The notes beneath the pieces were generated by a model. It saw nothing but the letters and a program-made list of their open reading frames with translations. It was not told the origin of the DNA and searched no databases. The translations under genes were made by a program, and so were the position numbers. A DNA stretch of 64,000 bases, taken from NCBI RefSeq assembly GCF_020329505.1, contig NZ_JAGKJJ010000003.1, positions 186,001 through 250,000 of the forward strand, read 5' to 3'. Source of the DNA: Bradyrhizobium semiaridum. Lineage in GTDB: Bacteria > Pseudomonadota > Alphaproteobacteria > Rhizobiales > Xanthobacteraceae. Positions within the stretch are counted from its first letter, which is position 1. Each line of letters opens with the position of its first letter. This document shows, piece by piece, positions 16,469-24,663 of the stretch.

Positions 16469-16564
16469 GTTAGCTTGGAAGTCAAGGCATCCAGCGTCGC
16501 AAATATGTCAGCATAGGTGCCATTTCTTTCGAATATCTGGTCGATTCTTTTGTTTGACTTCTGG

Positions 16565-16586
16565 GATAATGTATACCACCATTATC
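16565..16586. promoter_or_regulatory. Inverted repeat GATAATG-N8-CATTATC before the CBS gene
   Basis: Perfect 7-bp arms at 16565-16571 and 16580-16586 around GTATACC-type sequence, 35 bp before the CBS-domain gene and preceded by a TTGACT box (16554-16559). It looks like an operator overlapping a promoter; the regulator is not known. Confidence 0.4.
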
Positions 16587-16620
16587 ATAGCTACCCTCAC
16601 CCGACCGGGAGAACGCCGCG

Positions 16621-17037
16621 ATGTACGTCGGAGACATCCTTCGCAACTCCAGCCCACATTTGGTGACGATCGGTTCGAACGAGACCGTCAGCATCGCGGC
16701 AAACCTGATGTACGCGAGCAACGCCGACGCGCTCGTGGTCAGGAAGGCCTCGCGCAGCAAGGATGCACCCGTGGCCGGAATGTTCTGCGAGCGGGACGTC
16801 GTTGCCGTCATCGCCGAGCGCGGCATCAGCGGCCTTGCCATGAAGGTCGCGCAGTTCATCTCGCCGCGGCCGCTCGTGTCCTGCAATTCGCAGGATGCAC
16901 TCACCGATGTCGAGCGTCTCATCAACCGTCACCGCATGCGTCATGTCCCTGTGATCGACAACGGCCGGCTCGTCGGCGTCGTCAGCATGCGGGACATCGC
17001 GCTTGCCTTCGAGCACGCCGCCGGCACGGCGGCTTGA
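16621..17037 (+). CDS. CBS-domain pair protein
   Basis: 138 residues consisting of two tandem CBS domains (about 8-65 and 75-130). Typical strands are ETVSIAANLMYASNADALVV, GMFCERDVVAVIAERG, then RHVPVIDNGRLVGVVSMRDIA. Such small proteins bind adenine nucleotides and regulate other proteins; no partner can be named. It begins the plus-strand group CBS - PanE-like - FAH-like - glycerate kinase remnant - pyruvate kinase, with 81 bp to the next gene, and has its own promoter region shared with the divergent IclR gene. Confidence 0.88.
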   Translation: MYVGDILRNSSPHLVTIGSNETVSIAANLMYASNADALVVRKASRSKDAPVAGMFCERDVVAVIAERGISGLAMKVAQFISPRPLVSCNSQDALTDVERLINRHRMRHVPVIDNGRLVGVVSMRDIALAFEHAAGTAA

Positions 17038-17118
17038 GCGGCCTTTCCAACGCCATCGCCACACCTCGGTTCGGGCCGGCGTGCCCGTGCTGTGTCTTCA
17101 CCTGCTTGCGAGGATTTC

Positions 17119-18138
17119 ATGAGGATCTGCATCTACGGCGCCGGCGCGATCGGCGGTTATCTCGGGGTCGAATTCATGCGCGCGGGGGCCGATGTCAGCC
17201 TGGTGGCACGCGGCGCTCATCTCGCAGCGATGCGGCAGAACGGGCTCAAACTCCTGATCGGCGCCGAGGAGCGCGTGGTGCATCCGCGCTGCACCGACGA
17301 TCCCGCTGAACTCGGCGAGCAGGACGTCGTCATCATCTGCCTCAAGGCGCATTCGATCACCGCCGTCATCGAGCGCATGCAGCCGCTGCTCGGCCGGCAC
17401 ACCCGCATCGTCACCGCAGTCAACGGCATTCCCTATTGGTATTTCTACAAGCATGGCGGACGCCACGAAGGATCGACGCTCGAGAGCATCGATCCCGGCG
17501 GCCGGCAGTGGCGCGAGCTTGGCCCCGAGCGCGCTATCGGCTGCGTGGTCTATCCGGCCACGGAGATCGAAGCCCCCGGCGTGATCCGTCACGTCTACGG
17601 CAACAATTTTCCGCTTGGTGAGCCCTCCGGCGAGATGACGCCCGACGTCGAAAGCCTGTCCCGCCTGTTCACGGCAGCCGGCATGAAGGCGCCGGTGCTC
17701 GACCGCATTCGCGACGAGATCTGGCTCAAATTGTGGGGCAATGTCTGCTTCAATCCGATCAGCGCGCTGACCCACGCCACGCTTGACGTGATCTGCACCA
17801 ATCCCGGCACTCGTGCGCTGTCGCGCGCCATCATGCTCGAAGCCCAGACCATCGCGGAGAGCCTCGGCGTCAAGTTCCGCGTCGATGTCGAACGCCGCAT
17901 CGAGGGCGCGCGCAAGGTCGGCGCGCACAAGACCTCGATGCTGCAGGATCTCGAGCGCGGACGTCCGGTCGAGATCGATCCGCTGATCACCGTGGTCCAG
18001 GAGATGGGCCGGATGACCGGGATTGCGACCCCTGCCCTCGATGCGGTTTTGGCCCTGGTCGCGCAGCGCACCAGGCTGGCGGGCCTCTATGACGGCATCG
18101 CCGGCGCCTCCGAAGCCAAATCGCTCGAGGTGGCGTAA
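17119..18138 (+). CDS. 2-dehydropantoate 2-reductase family protein
   Basis: 339 residues. The Rossmann loop ICIYGAGAIGGYLG (residues 3-16) opens the N-terminal domain, with VAVRG-type VARGAHL and IICLKAHS following. The C-terminal helical domain has the family's RDEIWLKLWGNVCFNPISAL, with the catalytic Lys, and later DLERGRPVEIDPL. The family reduces ketopantoate or similar 2-keto acids with NADPH. Since it is 5 bp from an FAH-family gene and not near pan genes, a catabolic 2-keto acid substrate is as likely as a role in pantothenate synthesis. The ATG at 17119 has GCGAGGATTTC before it. Confidence 0.85.
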   Translation: MRICIYGAGAIGGYLGVEFMRAGADVSLVARGAHLAAMRQNGLKLLIGAEERVVHPRCTDDPAELGEQDVVIICLKAHSITAVIERMQPLLGRHTRIVTAVNGIPYWYFYKHGGRHEGSTLESIDPGGRQWRELGPERAIGCVVYPATEIEAPGVIRHVYGNNFPLGEPSGEMTPDVESLSRLFTAAGMKAPVLDRIRDEIWLKLWGNVCFNPISALTHATLDVICTNPGTRALSRAIMLEAQTIAESLGVKFRVDVERRIEGARKVGAHKTSMLQDLERGRPVEIDPLITVVQEMGRMTGIATPALDAVLALVAQRTRLAGLYDGIAGASEAKSLEVA

Positions 18139-18143
18139 CGCAG

Positions 18144-18926
18144 ATGGCCGCTGTCACGCGCTGGGTCCGCTTCCGCCATGATGCCGAAACCGGTTTCGGT
18201 CAACTCACGCCATCCGGCATATCCGTCCACACCGGCGAGATGTTCGGCGATACGCGTCCGACCGGCCAGACGCTTGCCCTTGATGACGTAGAACTGCTCG
18301 CGCCGGCACAGCCGAGCAAGATCATCGCGCTGTGGAACAATTTTCATGCGCTCGCCGCGAAGCTGAAATCGCCTGAGCCGCCCGAGCCGTTGTACCTGTT
18401 GAAGGCTCTGACCAGCGTCACCGCGCCCGGCGCCGTCATCAACCGTCCGCCAAGCTACGGCGGCAAGACGACCTACGAAGGCGAACTCGGCATTGTTATC
18501 GGCAAGACCTGCACTGCCGTCGCTCCGGAAGAAGCGGACGGCTACATCTTCGGTTACACCTGCACCAACGACGTCACTGCCGCTGATATTCTCAATCGCG
18601 ATCCAACCTTCCCGCAATGGGCGCGGGCCAAGGGCTTCGATGGCTACGGCCCGTTCGGTCCCGCCATTGCGGTCGGCGTCGATCCCGCAAACCTCGTCGT
18701 CCGCACCATCCTCAACGGCGTCGAGCGGCAGAACTACCCGATCGCGGACATGATCTTCAGTGCGCAGGAGCTGGTCAGCAAGATCTCGCACGACATGACG
18801 CTGCTGGCGGGTGATCTGATCTGTTGCGGGACATCGATCGGCGTCGGCGTGATGAAGGAGCCGGTCAATACGGTCACCATCGCCATCGACGGCATCGGGG
18901 AGTTGACCAACGAATTCCGTCAGTAG
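18144..18926 (+). CDS. Fumarylacetoacetate hydrolase (FAH) family protein
   Basis: 260 residues with the FAH fold. PSKIIALWNNFHALAAKL opens the domain, then the metal-binding TTYEGELGIVIGK (about residues 111-123), DVTAADIL, and AKGFDGYGPFGPAI. The C-terminal part has DLICCGTSIGVGVM. Members hydrolyse C-C bonds, decarboxylate oxaloacetate or isomerise 2-oxo-hept-3-ene diacids with Mg2+. It follows the PanE-like gene by 5 bp, implying coordinated expression on a shared 2-keto acid route. The reaction is undetermined. Confidence 0.85.
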   Translation: MAAVTRWVRFRHDAETGFGQLTPSGISVHTGEMFGDTRPTGQTLALDDVELLAPAQPSKIIALWNNFHALAAKLKSPEPPEPLYLLKALTSVTAPGAVINRPPSYGGKTTYEGELGIVIGKTCTAVAPEEADGYIFGYTCTNDVTAADILNRDPTFPQWARAKGFDGYGPFGPAIAVGVDPANLVVRTILNGVERQNYPIADMIFSAQELVSKISHDMTLLAGDLICCGTSIGVGVMKEPVNTVTIAIDGIGELTNEFRQ

Positions 18927-18971
18927 CGATCGCAGCAAGACGCCAGGTGATCTGTCCGAGGCCGAGCAATT

Positions 18972-19501
18972 GAACGCTGAATTGACTGACCAGCGCGCCC
19001 GGACTGCCCTTCGCAAAATCTTCGCGGCGCGGACAAGGCCTCGCGGCGATGGCCGCGGGCCTCGACGCCGCAGCCCGGGAACTCGGCACCTTGACGAGCA
19101 GGATCGCGCGTTCGCTCGCGGCACGAGCGCAGCCCCACCCTGCTCCGGCCGTGCTGCCGCGAGACGACGGTGACGATCGGCCGCGGGCCGGCGGCCGCGG
19201 CGGCCGAAACACCGAGTTCCTGCTGGGGCTTGCCGCTGTCAGGCGCGCCGGGTATCTGGGCGATCGCGGGAGACAGCGACGGCATCGATGGAACGGAAGA
19301 CGCGGCTGGTGCTTTGATTGGTCCGGATACGCTCACCCGCGCCGCCGCGAAGGTCTTGACGCGCGCGCAGCCCTGATGGCCCATGATAGCTACACATTCT
19401 TCGATTACCTTGGCGATCTCGTGCGCACCGGGCCGACGCTGACGAATATCAACGACATTCGTGCCGTGTTGATCGCAGGCGGCCCGCCAAAGACAAAATG
19501 A
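18972..19501 (+). pseudogene. Glycerate 2-kinase / hydroxypyruvate reductase (TtuD/GckA) remnant
   Basis: Pieces of one glycerate kinase lie in order but in different frames. LTDQRARTALRKIFAA is the N terminus. GADKAS with a following frame-shifted AMAAGLDAAAREL is the GAGKAS loop. GGRGGRNTEFLLGLA, GAPGIWAIAGDSDGIDGTED and AAGALIGPDTLTR are the C-terminal MOFRL domain. HDSYTFFDYLGDLVRTGPT and LTNINDIRAVLI complete the tail up to the TGA at 19499-19501. Roughly 250 central residues are missing and at least three frame changes are needed, so no active kinase is made. Its product would phosphorylate the D-glycerate made by gcl-glxR. Pyruvate kinase follows 8 bp later, the ttuD-ttuE order known from tartrate-utilisation operons. 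Confidence 0.85.
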
Positions 19502-19509
19502 GGTGATCC

Positions 19510-20925
19510 ATGCGTCGACATCGACGAGCCAAGATCGTTGCCACCGTCGGCCCCGCGACCAATTCTCCGGAGATGCTGAAGGCGCTGCTGCTGGCGGGCG
19601 TCGACACCTTCCGCCTCAACTTCAGTCACGGAACGCAGGGCGATCACGCCAAGGTGCATGCGGCGATCCGGAAACTGGAACAGGATGTCGGCCGTCCGAT
19701 CGGCATCCTGATGGATCTGCAGGGACCGAAGATCCGCGTCGGCACCTTGCGCAATGGCAAGATCGCCGTCGAGGCCGGCGAGACCATTCGGTTCGTGCTG
19801 TCGGGATCGGACGGCGACCGCTCGGCCATCCCGCTGCCGCACCGGGAGATCTTTGCGGCGGTGGCGCCCGGCCATGATCTCCTGATCGACGACGGCAGGG
19901 TCCGCGTTCGCGTCACCGGGCTTGGCGACGATTTCATCGAGGCCAAGGTGATCGTCGGCGGCGCGATCTCGAACCACAAGGGAGTCAATCTGCCGGGGAC
20001 GGTGCTCGACCTTTCACCGCTCACCGCGAAGGACCGCGAGGACCTCGATTTCGGTCTGAAGCTCGGCGTCGACTGGGTCGCGCTGTCCTTCGTCCAGAAA
20101 CCGTCCGATATCATCGAGGCGCGGAGCCTGATCGGCGACCGTGCCGGGCTGATGGCCAAGATCGAGAAGCCGGCGGCGCTCGAGCGGATCGACGATATCA
20201 TTCAACTCTGCGATGCCATCATGGTTGCGCGCGGCGATCTCGGCGTCGAAATTCCCCACGAGGACGTGCCGGGCCGGCAGAAGGAGCTGGTGCGGGCCTG
20301 CCGGCTCGCGGTGAAGCCCGTGATCGTGGCGACACAGATGCTGGATTCCATGGTCGCGGCGCCGACGCCGACCCGCGCGGAGGTCTCCGACGTCGCGACC
20401 GCGATCTATGACGGCGCCGATGCGGTGATGCTGTCGGCGGAGTCGGCGACCGGCCGCTATCCCTGCGAGGCGGTCGAGATGATGGACCGCATCATCCGCA
20501 GCACGGAGCAGCACAAGATGTATCGCTCGATCGTCGAGGCGACCCAGCCCGGCGAAGAGCAGACACCGCCGCACGCCGTCGCCACTGCGGCGGCCGACCT
20601 CGCCTCCGTCGTCCACGCCGCGGCCATCGTGGCCTATACGTCGAGCGGGACCACCGCGGCGCGCGTGGCGCGCAAGCGGCCGAGCCTGCCGATCCTCGCT
20701 ATCACGCCGAGCCGCGAGGTGTCTCGCCGCCTGTGCCTGCTGTGGGGCGCGCACAGCGTGCTGTCCGAGGATGTCCGGAGCTATGAGGAGATGGTCGAGC
20801 GCGCGACCACATTCGCGCTCGCCGAGCAATTCGCATCGAGCCGCGATCTCCTGGTTGTCGTCGCCGGTATCCCCTTCGCGCAGGCAGGAACGACCAATAA
20901 CCTGCGCGTCGTTTCGCTGCCATGA
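19510..20925 (+). CDS. pyk: Pyruvate kinase (TtuE-like)
   Basis: 471 residues, a full-length bacterial pyruvate kinase. It opens RRHRRAKIVATVGPATNSPE; the active site includes TFRLNFSHG, MDLQGPKIRVG, the B-domain LLIDDGRVRVRV, the signature MAKIEKPAALERID, VARGDLGVEIPHEDVP and VIVATQMLDSM. The C-terminal domain with YTSSGTTAARVARKRPSLP is complete. It converts phosphoenolpyruvate and ADP to pyruvate and ATP. Its position just after the glycerate kinase remnant suggests it served glyoxylate or tartrate carbon flow. GAGGTGATCC precedes the ATG; an intergenic repeat begins 10 bp after the stop. Confidence 0.96.
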   Translation: MRRHRRAKIVATVGPATNSPEMLKALLLAGVDTFRLNFSHGTQGDHAKVHAAIRKLEQDVGRPIGILMDLQGPKIRVGTLRNGKIAVEAGETIRFVLSGSDGDRSAIPLPHREIFAAVAPGHDLLIDDGRVRVRVTGLGDDFIEAKVIVGGAISNHKGVNLPGTVLDLSPLTAKDREDLDFGLKLGVDWVALSFVQKPSDIIEARSLIGDRAGLMAKIEKPAALERIDDIIQLCDAIMVARGDLGVEIPHEDVPGRQKELVRACRLAVKPVIVATQMLDSMVAAPTPTRAEVSDVATAIYDGADAVMLSAESATGRYPCEAVEMMDRIIRSTEQHKMYRSIVEATQPGEEQTPPHAVATAAADLASVVHAAAIVAYTSSGTTAARVARKRPSLPILAITPSREVSRRLCLLWGAHSVLSEDVRSYEEMVERATTFALAEQFASSRDLLVVVAGIPFAQAGTTNNLRVVSLP

Positions 20926-20934
20926 TGGTCTGCG

Positions 20935-21038
20935 CTAAAGCATGATCCGGAAAAGTGCGAATCGGTTTTCCGAAAAGATCATGCTCAAACAAGAGCTAAA
21001 GCGCGATGACGATCCAACCAGATCTCATCGCGCTTTAG
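20935..21038. repeat. Intergenic palindromic repeat, copy 3
   Basis: Same element as copy 1: CTAAAGCATGATCCGGAAAAG, GATCATGCTCAAACA, then CTAAAGCGCGATGA (20996-21009) pairing with TCATCGCGCTTTAG (21025-21038). It lies in the convergent gap between pyk and an acyl-CoA ligase. The TAA stop codon of that ligase (21035-21037) lies inside the last palindrome arm, so the repeat supplies part of the coding end. Confidence 0.85.
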
Positions 21039-22678
21039 CGGCGCAGCCTGTACCCCGCGGCCTCGCGATCCCAGGTGTCGGGAGTCTTGCCAGCGTCGCG
21101 CAGCGCCACCTTGCGGATCTTGCCGTTTTCGGTGAGCGGCATCTGGCCGACGATCCGGACAAAGCGGGGAATGGCAAAATGGGCCATCCGCCCCTCGCAA
21201 TGCCTGACCACGTCGGCGGCATCGAGCACATGGCTGCCCTCGAGCTGGATCGCAACGGCGACTTCATCCTCGCCGAGTTCGGACGGCAGCGGATAGACGG
21301 CGCAAGCGGCGATCGCCGGATGCGTCAGCAGCACCTGCTCGACCTCCCAGGACGACACGTTCTCGCCACGCCGGCGGATCGAATCCTTCATCCGGTCGAT
21401 GAAGCGGTAGTGTCCGTCGGCGTCGCGCACGACGCGGTCACCGGTGTGGAACCAGAGATTCCGCCAGGCTTCGACTGTCTTGTCCGCCATCCCGAAATAG
21501 CCGGTGGCAAATGCAAAGGGCTCGCATGCACGCAGCAGCAACTCACCGGCGACGCCGTCGGGCAGCACCGCATCGTCGGCATCGACGATGCATGCTTCGA
21601 TGCCCTCGGCGAGATGGCCCATGGTGCCGGGACGATCCGACGGGATCGTGCCTGCAAACACGAAATTGGTTTCGGTCGAGCCGTAGCCGTCGAGCAACGG
21701 CACGCCGAACCGCGCCAGAAATGGCGCGTGAAACTGGCCGGGCACGCCGCCGCCGAGCGCAACGCGAACACCATGCGCCGCGTCGTCGGCCGATGGCGGC
21801 TGCGCCAGCAGCATCACGGCCATTGCGCCGAGCAGATAGCCCACCGTCGCATTATGACGCCGCGCCGCGGCCCAGAATCCGGAAGCGGAGAATTTCGGCT
21901 CGAGCACGTAGGTGCAGCCATTCAGCAGCGCCTGATAAAATGCATTCAGCGCGTTGGTGTGGAACAGCGGCAGCGTCGTGAACAGCACGTCGCCCTCGAC
22001 AATGCCGAGCGCACGCGCCGAATAGACGCCCCACCAGAACATCTGCGCCTGCGGGCAGCACACGCCTTTCGAAGGACCCGTCGTGCCCGACGTATAGAGG
22101 ATGGCCACGGTGTCTCCCGGCCGCAGCGGCGCGGGCGCCACGCCCTCGCCGAGCGCGGGCAGCGGCACCATGTCTTGCCGCGCGGCCAGCGGTTCGGCCG
22201 TCTCTCCGACCGTCCAGATCAGATCCGGCGGCGCAACGTCGTGCTCCAGCGTCGCAATCGCCGGCGTGAGCGCGGCTTCGATGACCAGCAGGGCCGGCGT
22301 CGAGTTGCGCAGGACGTGGCTGAGCTGGATGCCGCGCAGCGCGGTGTTGATCGGCACGCATACGGCGCCCATCCAGGCGCAGCCGAGATAGACTTCGAGA
22401 AATTCCGGGCGGTTCGAACACATCAGCGCGACGCGGTCGCCGGTGCGAATGCCGGCCCGCAGCAGCCGCGCCGCCGACGCCGCGGCAATGGCCCCGGTCT
22501 CGGCATAGCTCCATCGCGTCTCGCCGAACACGAACAATGTGCGCTCGCCATATTGCGCGGCCTGCCGTGTCAACATGGTCGAGAGAATCCGGTCCGCAGG
22601 CGCGAAACGTTCGGGCGCCTGAGGCCAGATCGGCCGTCCCGGGCCTTGCCCAACCGCGCTGCCATCATCTGCGTGCAC
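21035..22678 (-). CDS. AMP-forming acyl-CoA ligase
   Basis: 547 residues, ANL superfamily. Visible motifs are AILYTSGTTGPSKGVCCPQ, LFHTNALNAFYQALL, LLDGYGSTETNFVFAG, LWFHTGDRVVRDADGHYRFIDRMKDSIRRRGENVSSWEVEQ in order, and LTENGKIRKVAL with the catalytic Lys. It resembles the crotonobetaine/carnitine or cyclohexanecarboxylate ligase groups. The GTG at 22678 was chosen because GGAGG stands 5 bp before it; the reading frame continues upstream to 22801 without recognisable domain. Divergent from another ligase gene, with a TTTAGGCTTAAA element in the 168-bp gap. The substrate is unknown. Confidence 0.85.
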   Translation of the reverse strand: MHADDGSAVGQGPGRPIWPQAPERFAPADRILSTMLTRQAAQYGERTLFVFGETRWSYAETGAIAAASAARLLRAGIRTGDRVALMCSNRPEFLEVYLGCAWMGAVCVPINTALRGIQLSHVLRNSTPALLVIEAALTPAIATLEHDVAPPDLIWTVGETAEPLAARQDMVPLPALGEGVAPAPLRPGDTVAILYTSGTTGPSKGVCCPQAQMFWWGVYSARALGIVEGDVLFTTLPLFHTNALNAFYQALLNGCTYVLEPKFSASGFWAAARRHNATVGYLLGAMAVMLLAQPPSADDAAHGVRVALGGGVPGQFHAPFLARFGVPLLDGYGSTETNFVFAGTIPSDRPGTMGHLAEGIEACIVDADDAVLPDGVAGELLLRACEPFAFATGYFGMADKTVEAWRNLWFHTGDRVVRDADGHYRFIDRMKDSIRRRGENVSSWEVEQVLLTHPAIAACAVYPLPSELGEDEVAVAIQLEGSHVLDAADVVRHCEGRMAHFAIPRFVRIVGQMPLTENGKIRKVALRDAGKTPDTWDREAAGYRLRR

Positions 22679-22738
22679 CCGAACCTCCACCGATCGCCGT
22701 GCCCGATCCGCCGCGATCGACACTGGCCACCGAAATAG

Positions 22739-22750
22739 TTTAGGCTTAAA
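22739..22750. promoter_or_regulatory. Palindromic element TTTAGGCTTAAA between divergent ligases
   Basis: Read on the minus strand it is TTTAAGCCTAAA and lies just downstream of a possible promoter (TTGCCG, 17-bp spacer, GATACT) driving the minus-strand ligase. Similar elements occur at 30681-30693 and 36601-36613. A shared regulator is inferred from recurrence only. Confidence 0.4.
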
Positions 22751-22846
22751 GTATCGACGAATGCCGCCGCCACGGCAAGTGCCGTGTGCGGGTTCCGGCA
22801 CCGTCCCATCTGGCGGCGCCGAGCGTCAACAGGAGCTAGTCCCGCG

Positions 22847-24469
22847 ATGAGCCGCGACATTCCATATCGATCGCCCTTCGATGCCTTCGCAGCCACCGCC
22901 GCCAGACGACCGGACGCGCCGTTCCTGCTTGCGCCGGCCGCCGCCGCTCTGCCCTACGCGCCGGACGGCTTCAGCTACGCCTACGGATTGTTCAAGGCCG
23001 AGGTCGATCGTCTTCGGAACGAATACGCCGCCGCCGGCTATGGACACGGCGCGCGCGTTGCCTTGCTGCTGGAAAATCGTCCGGTCTTCTTCCTGCATTG
23101 GCTCGCGCTGAACGCGCTCGGAGTTTCGATCGTCCCGATCAATCCCGACGTCCGCCCTGACGAATTGTCCTACCAGCTCGAACTGTCGGAGGCCGACCTG
23201 CTGGTGGCGACACCGGATCGCATGCACCTCACGAGGGATGCCGCGCTCGGCCGCGCCCGCCTGATCGACACCGACGGCCTCATTCCGCTCTGCCGGAGCG
23301 AGGTCATCAGGCAGACACCTGAATTCAACGACGAATGCGCGCTGCTGTTCACCTCGGGCAGCACCGGCAAACCGAAAGGATGCATGCTGTCGAACCGCTA
23401 TTTCCTGCAGGTCGCCGACTGGTACCTCGCGCAAGGCGGCGTCGCGGAGCTGCAGGCGGACCGCGAAATCAACCTGACGCCGCTGCCGATGTTCCACATG
23501 AACGCGCTCGGCTGCAGCGCGGTCGGCATGATGGTGCTCGGCGGCGCCGTGGTGCCGCTCGACCGCTTCCATGCCACCCGCTGGTGGCAATGTGTGGCCG
23601 AGAGCGGCGCCACCATCGTGCATTGTCTCGGCGTGATCCCGGCCATCCTGCTGCAACTGCCGACGAGCGAGATCGAACGGCAGCACCGCGTGCGCTTCGC
23701 CTTCGCGCCCGGCGTCGATGCCCGCCACCGCGCCACGTTCGAGGAGCGCTACCGCATCCCGATCGTCGAGGCCTGGGCGATGACCGAGACCGGAGGTGCC
23801 GCGGCCACCACCACTGCGCGCGAGCCGGCTGGCTTCGGCGCGCGCTGCGTCGGTCGGCCGCACGCGGGCATGGAGCATCGTCTCGTCGACGATCAGGGCG
23901 CCGATGTCGCGCTCGGCAAGCCCGGCGAACTGCTGGTCCGCGCCAAAGGCGACGACCCGCGCGCCGGCTTCTTCAGCGGCTATCTGAAGGACAAGGACGC
24001 CACCGCAGCGGCCTGGCAAGGCGGCTGGTTTCACACCGGAGACCTGGTGTTCGCGGATGAAGATGGGCTGATGTATTTCTTCGATCGCAAGAAGACCATC
24101 GTCCGCCGCAGCGGCGAGAATATCGGCGTGCTCGAGGTCGAGAGCGCGCTCTATATGGATACGCGCATCGGCGGCTGCGCGGTGACGCCGGTGCCTGACG
24201 ACATTCGCGGCGAGGAGGTGTTTGCCTTCATCGTGCCGAACGCGAAAGCCGATGACACCGAGGCGCTCGCCACCTCGATCGTGACGGCCTGCGCCGAGCG
24301 CCTCGCCTATCACAAGGTGCCCGGCTATGTCGCCATCGTCGACGAGCTGCCGCTGTCATCGACCCGCAAGCTCGCCCGCGGCGAGATCAAGACGCTGGCG
24401 GCCGCGGCGGTAGCCGCAGGCCGCGCGAGCGACCTGCGCAAGCTCAAGGCTAAGCTGCGCCAGGGTTGA
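22847..24469 (+). CDS. AMP-forming acyl-CoA ligase (CaiC-like)
   Basis: 540 residues, ANL superfamily. LLFTSGSTGKPKGCMLSNRY is the nucleotide loop, LPMFHMNALGCSAVG the following segment, VEAWAMTETGGAA the adenine motif, and GWFHTGDLVFADEDGLMYF followed by DRKKTIVRRSGENIG is the hinge. The Lys segment is STRKLARGEIK. The similarity is to the crotonobetaine/carnitine-CoA ligase side of the family. ATG at 22847 with CAGGAG upstream. Divergent from the preceding ligase, so both may respond to the same signal; the acid activated is not known. Confidence 0.85.
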   Translation: MSRDIPYRSPFDAFAATAARRPDAPFLLAPAAAALPYAPDGFSYAYGLFKAEVDRLRNEYAAAGYGHGARVALLLENRPVFFLHWLALNALGVSIVPINPDVRPDELSYQLELSEADLLVATPDRMHLTRDAALGRARLIDTDGLIPLCRSEVIRQTPEFNDECALLFTSGSTGKPKGCMLSNRYFLQVADWYLAQGGVAELQADREINLTPLPMFHMNALGCSAVGMMVLGGAVVPLDRFHATRWWQCVAESGATIVHCLGVIPAILLQLPTSEIERQHRVRFAFAPGVDARHRATFEERYRIPIVEAWAMTETGGAAATTTAREPAGFGARCVGRPHAGMEHRLVDDQGADVALGKPGELLVRAKGDDPRAGFFSGYLKDKDATAAAWQGGWFHTGDLVFADEDGLMYFFDRKKTIVRRSGENIGVLEVESALYMDTRIGGCAVTPVPDDIRGEEVFAFIVPNAKADDTEALATSIVTACAERLAYHKVPGYVAIVDELPLSSTRKLARGEIKTLAAAAVAAGRASDLRKLKAKLRQG

Positions 24470-24483
24470 GCTGCTTTCGTCTC

Positions 24484-24630
24484 ACCTCTCCCCGCGTGCA
24501 GCGAGAGGTCGGAACGCATCGTCAGATGCGTTCCGGGTGAGGGGGAGCCTCCGCAAGCTCAGCTATTTCTGTATATGCGGAAGCGGCCCCTCATCCCAAC
24601 CCTCTCCCCGTAAGAACGGGGGAGAGGGAG
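24484..24630. repeat. Compound intergenic hairpin repeats in a convergent gap
   Basis: Three inverted repeats: ACCTCTC with GAGAGGT (24484-24509), GGAACGCATC-GTCA-GATGCGTTCC (24511-24534, perfect 10-bp stem), and CCCTCTCCCCG with CGGGGGAGAGGG (24600-24628). The block fills the convergent gap between an acyl-CoA ligase and an ABC binding protein and is probably a transcription barrier. It is a different repeat family from the CTAAAGCGCG element. Confidence 0.75.
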
Positions 24631-24663
24631 CGCACCGCCTCCATGGCTGCCGCTTCAACTGAT

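Noticed and set aside
18970..19376. Separate small proteins encoded in the gap before pyruvate kinase
   Set aside because: The short frames are successive pieces of one glycerate kinase in shifted frames, so one pseudogene explains them better.
20942..22738. A 598-codon open frame opposite the acyl-CoA ligase, starting inside the repeat
   Set aside because: Arg/Ala-rich with no family motifs; the ligase on the opposite strand has all ANL motifs.
24484..24630. CRISPR-like array in the gap after the CaiC-like ligase
   Set aside because: The repeats are inverted, unequal and not regularly spaced; no cas genes are present anywhere in the window.
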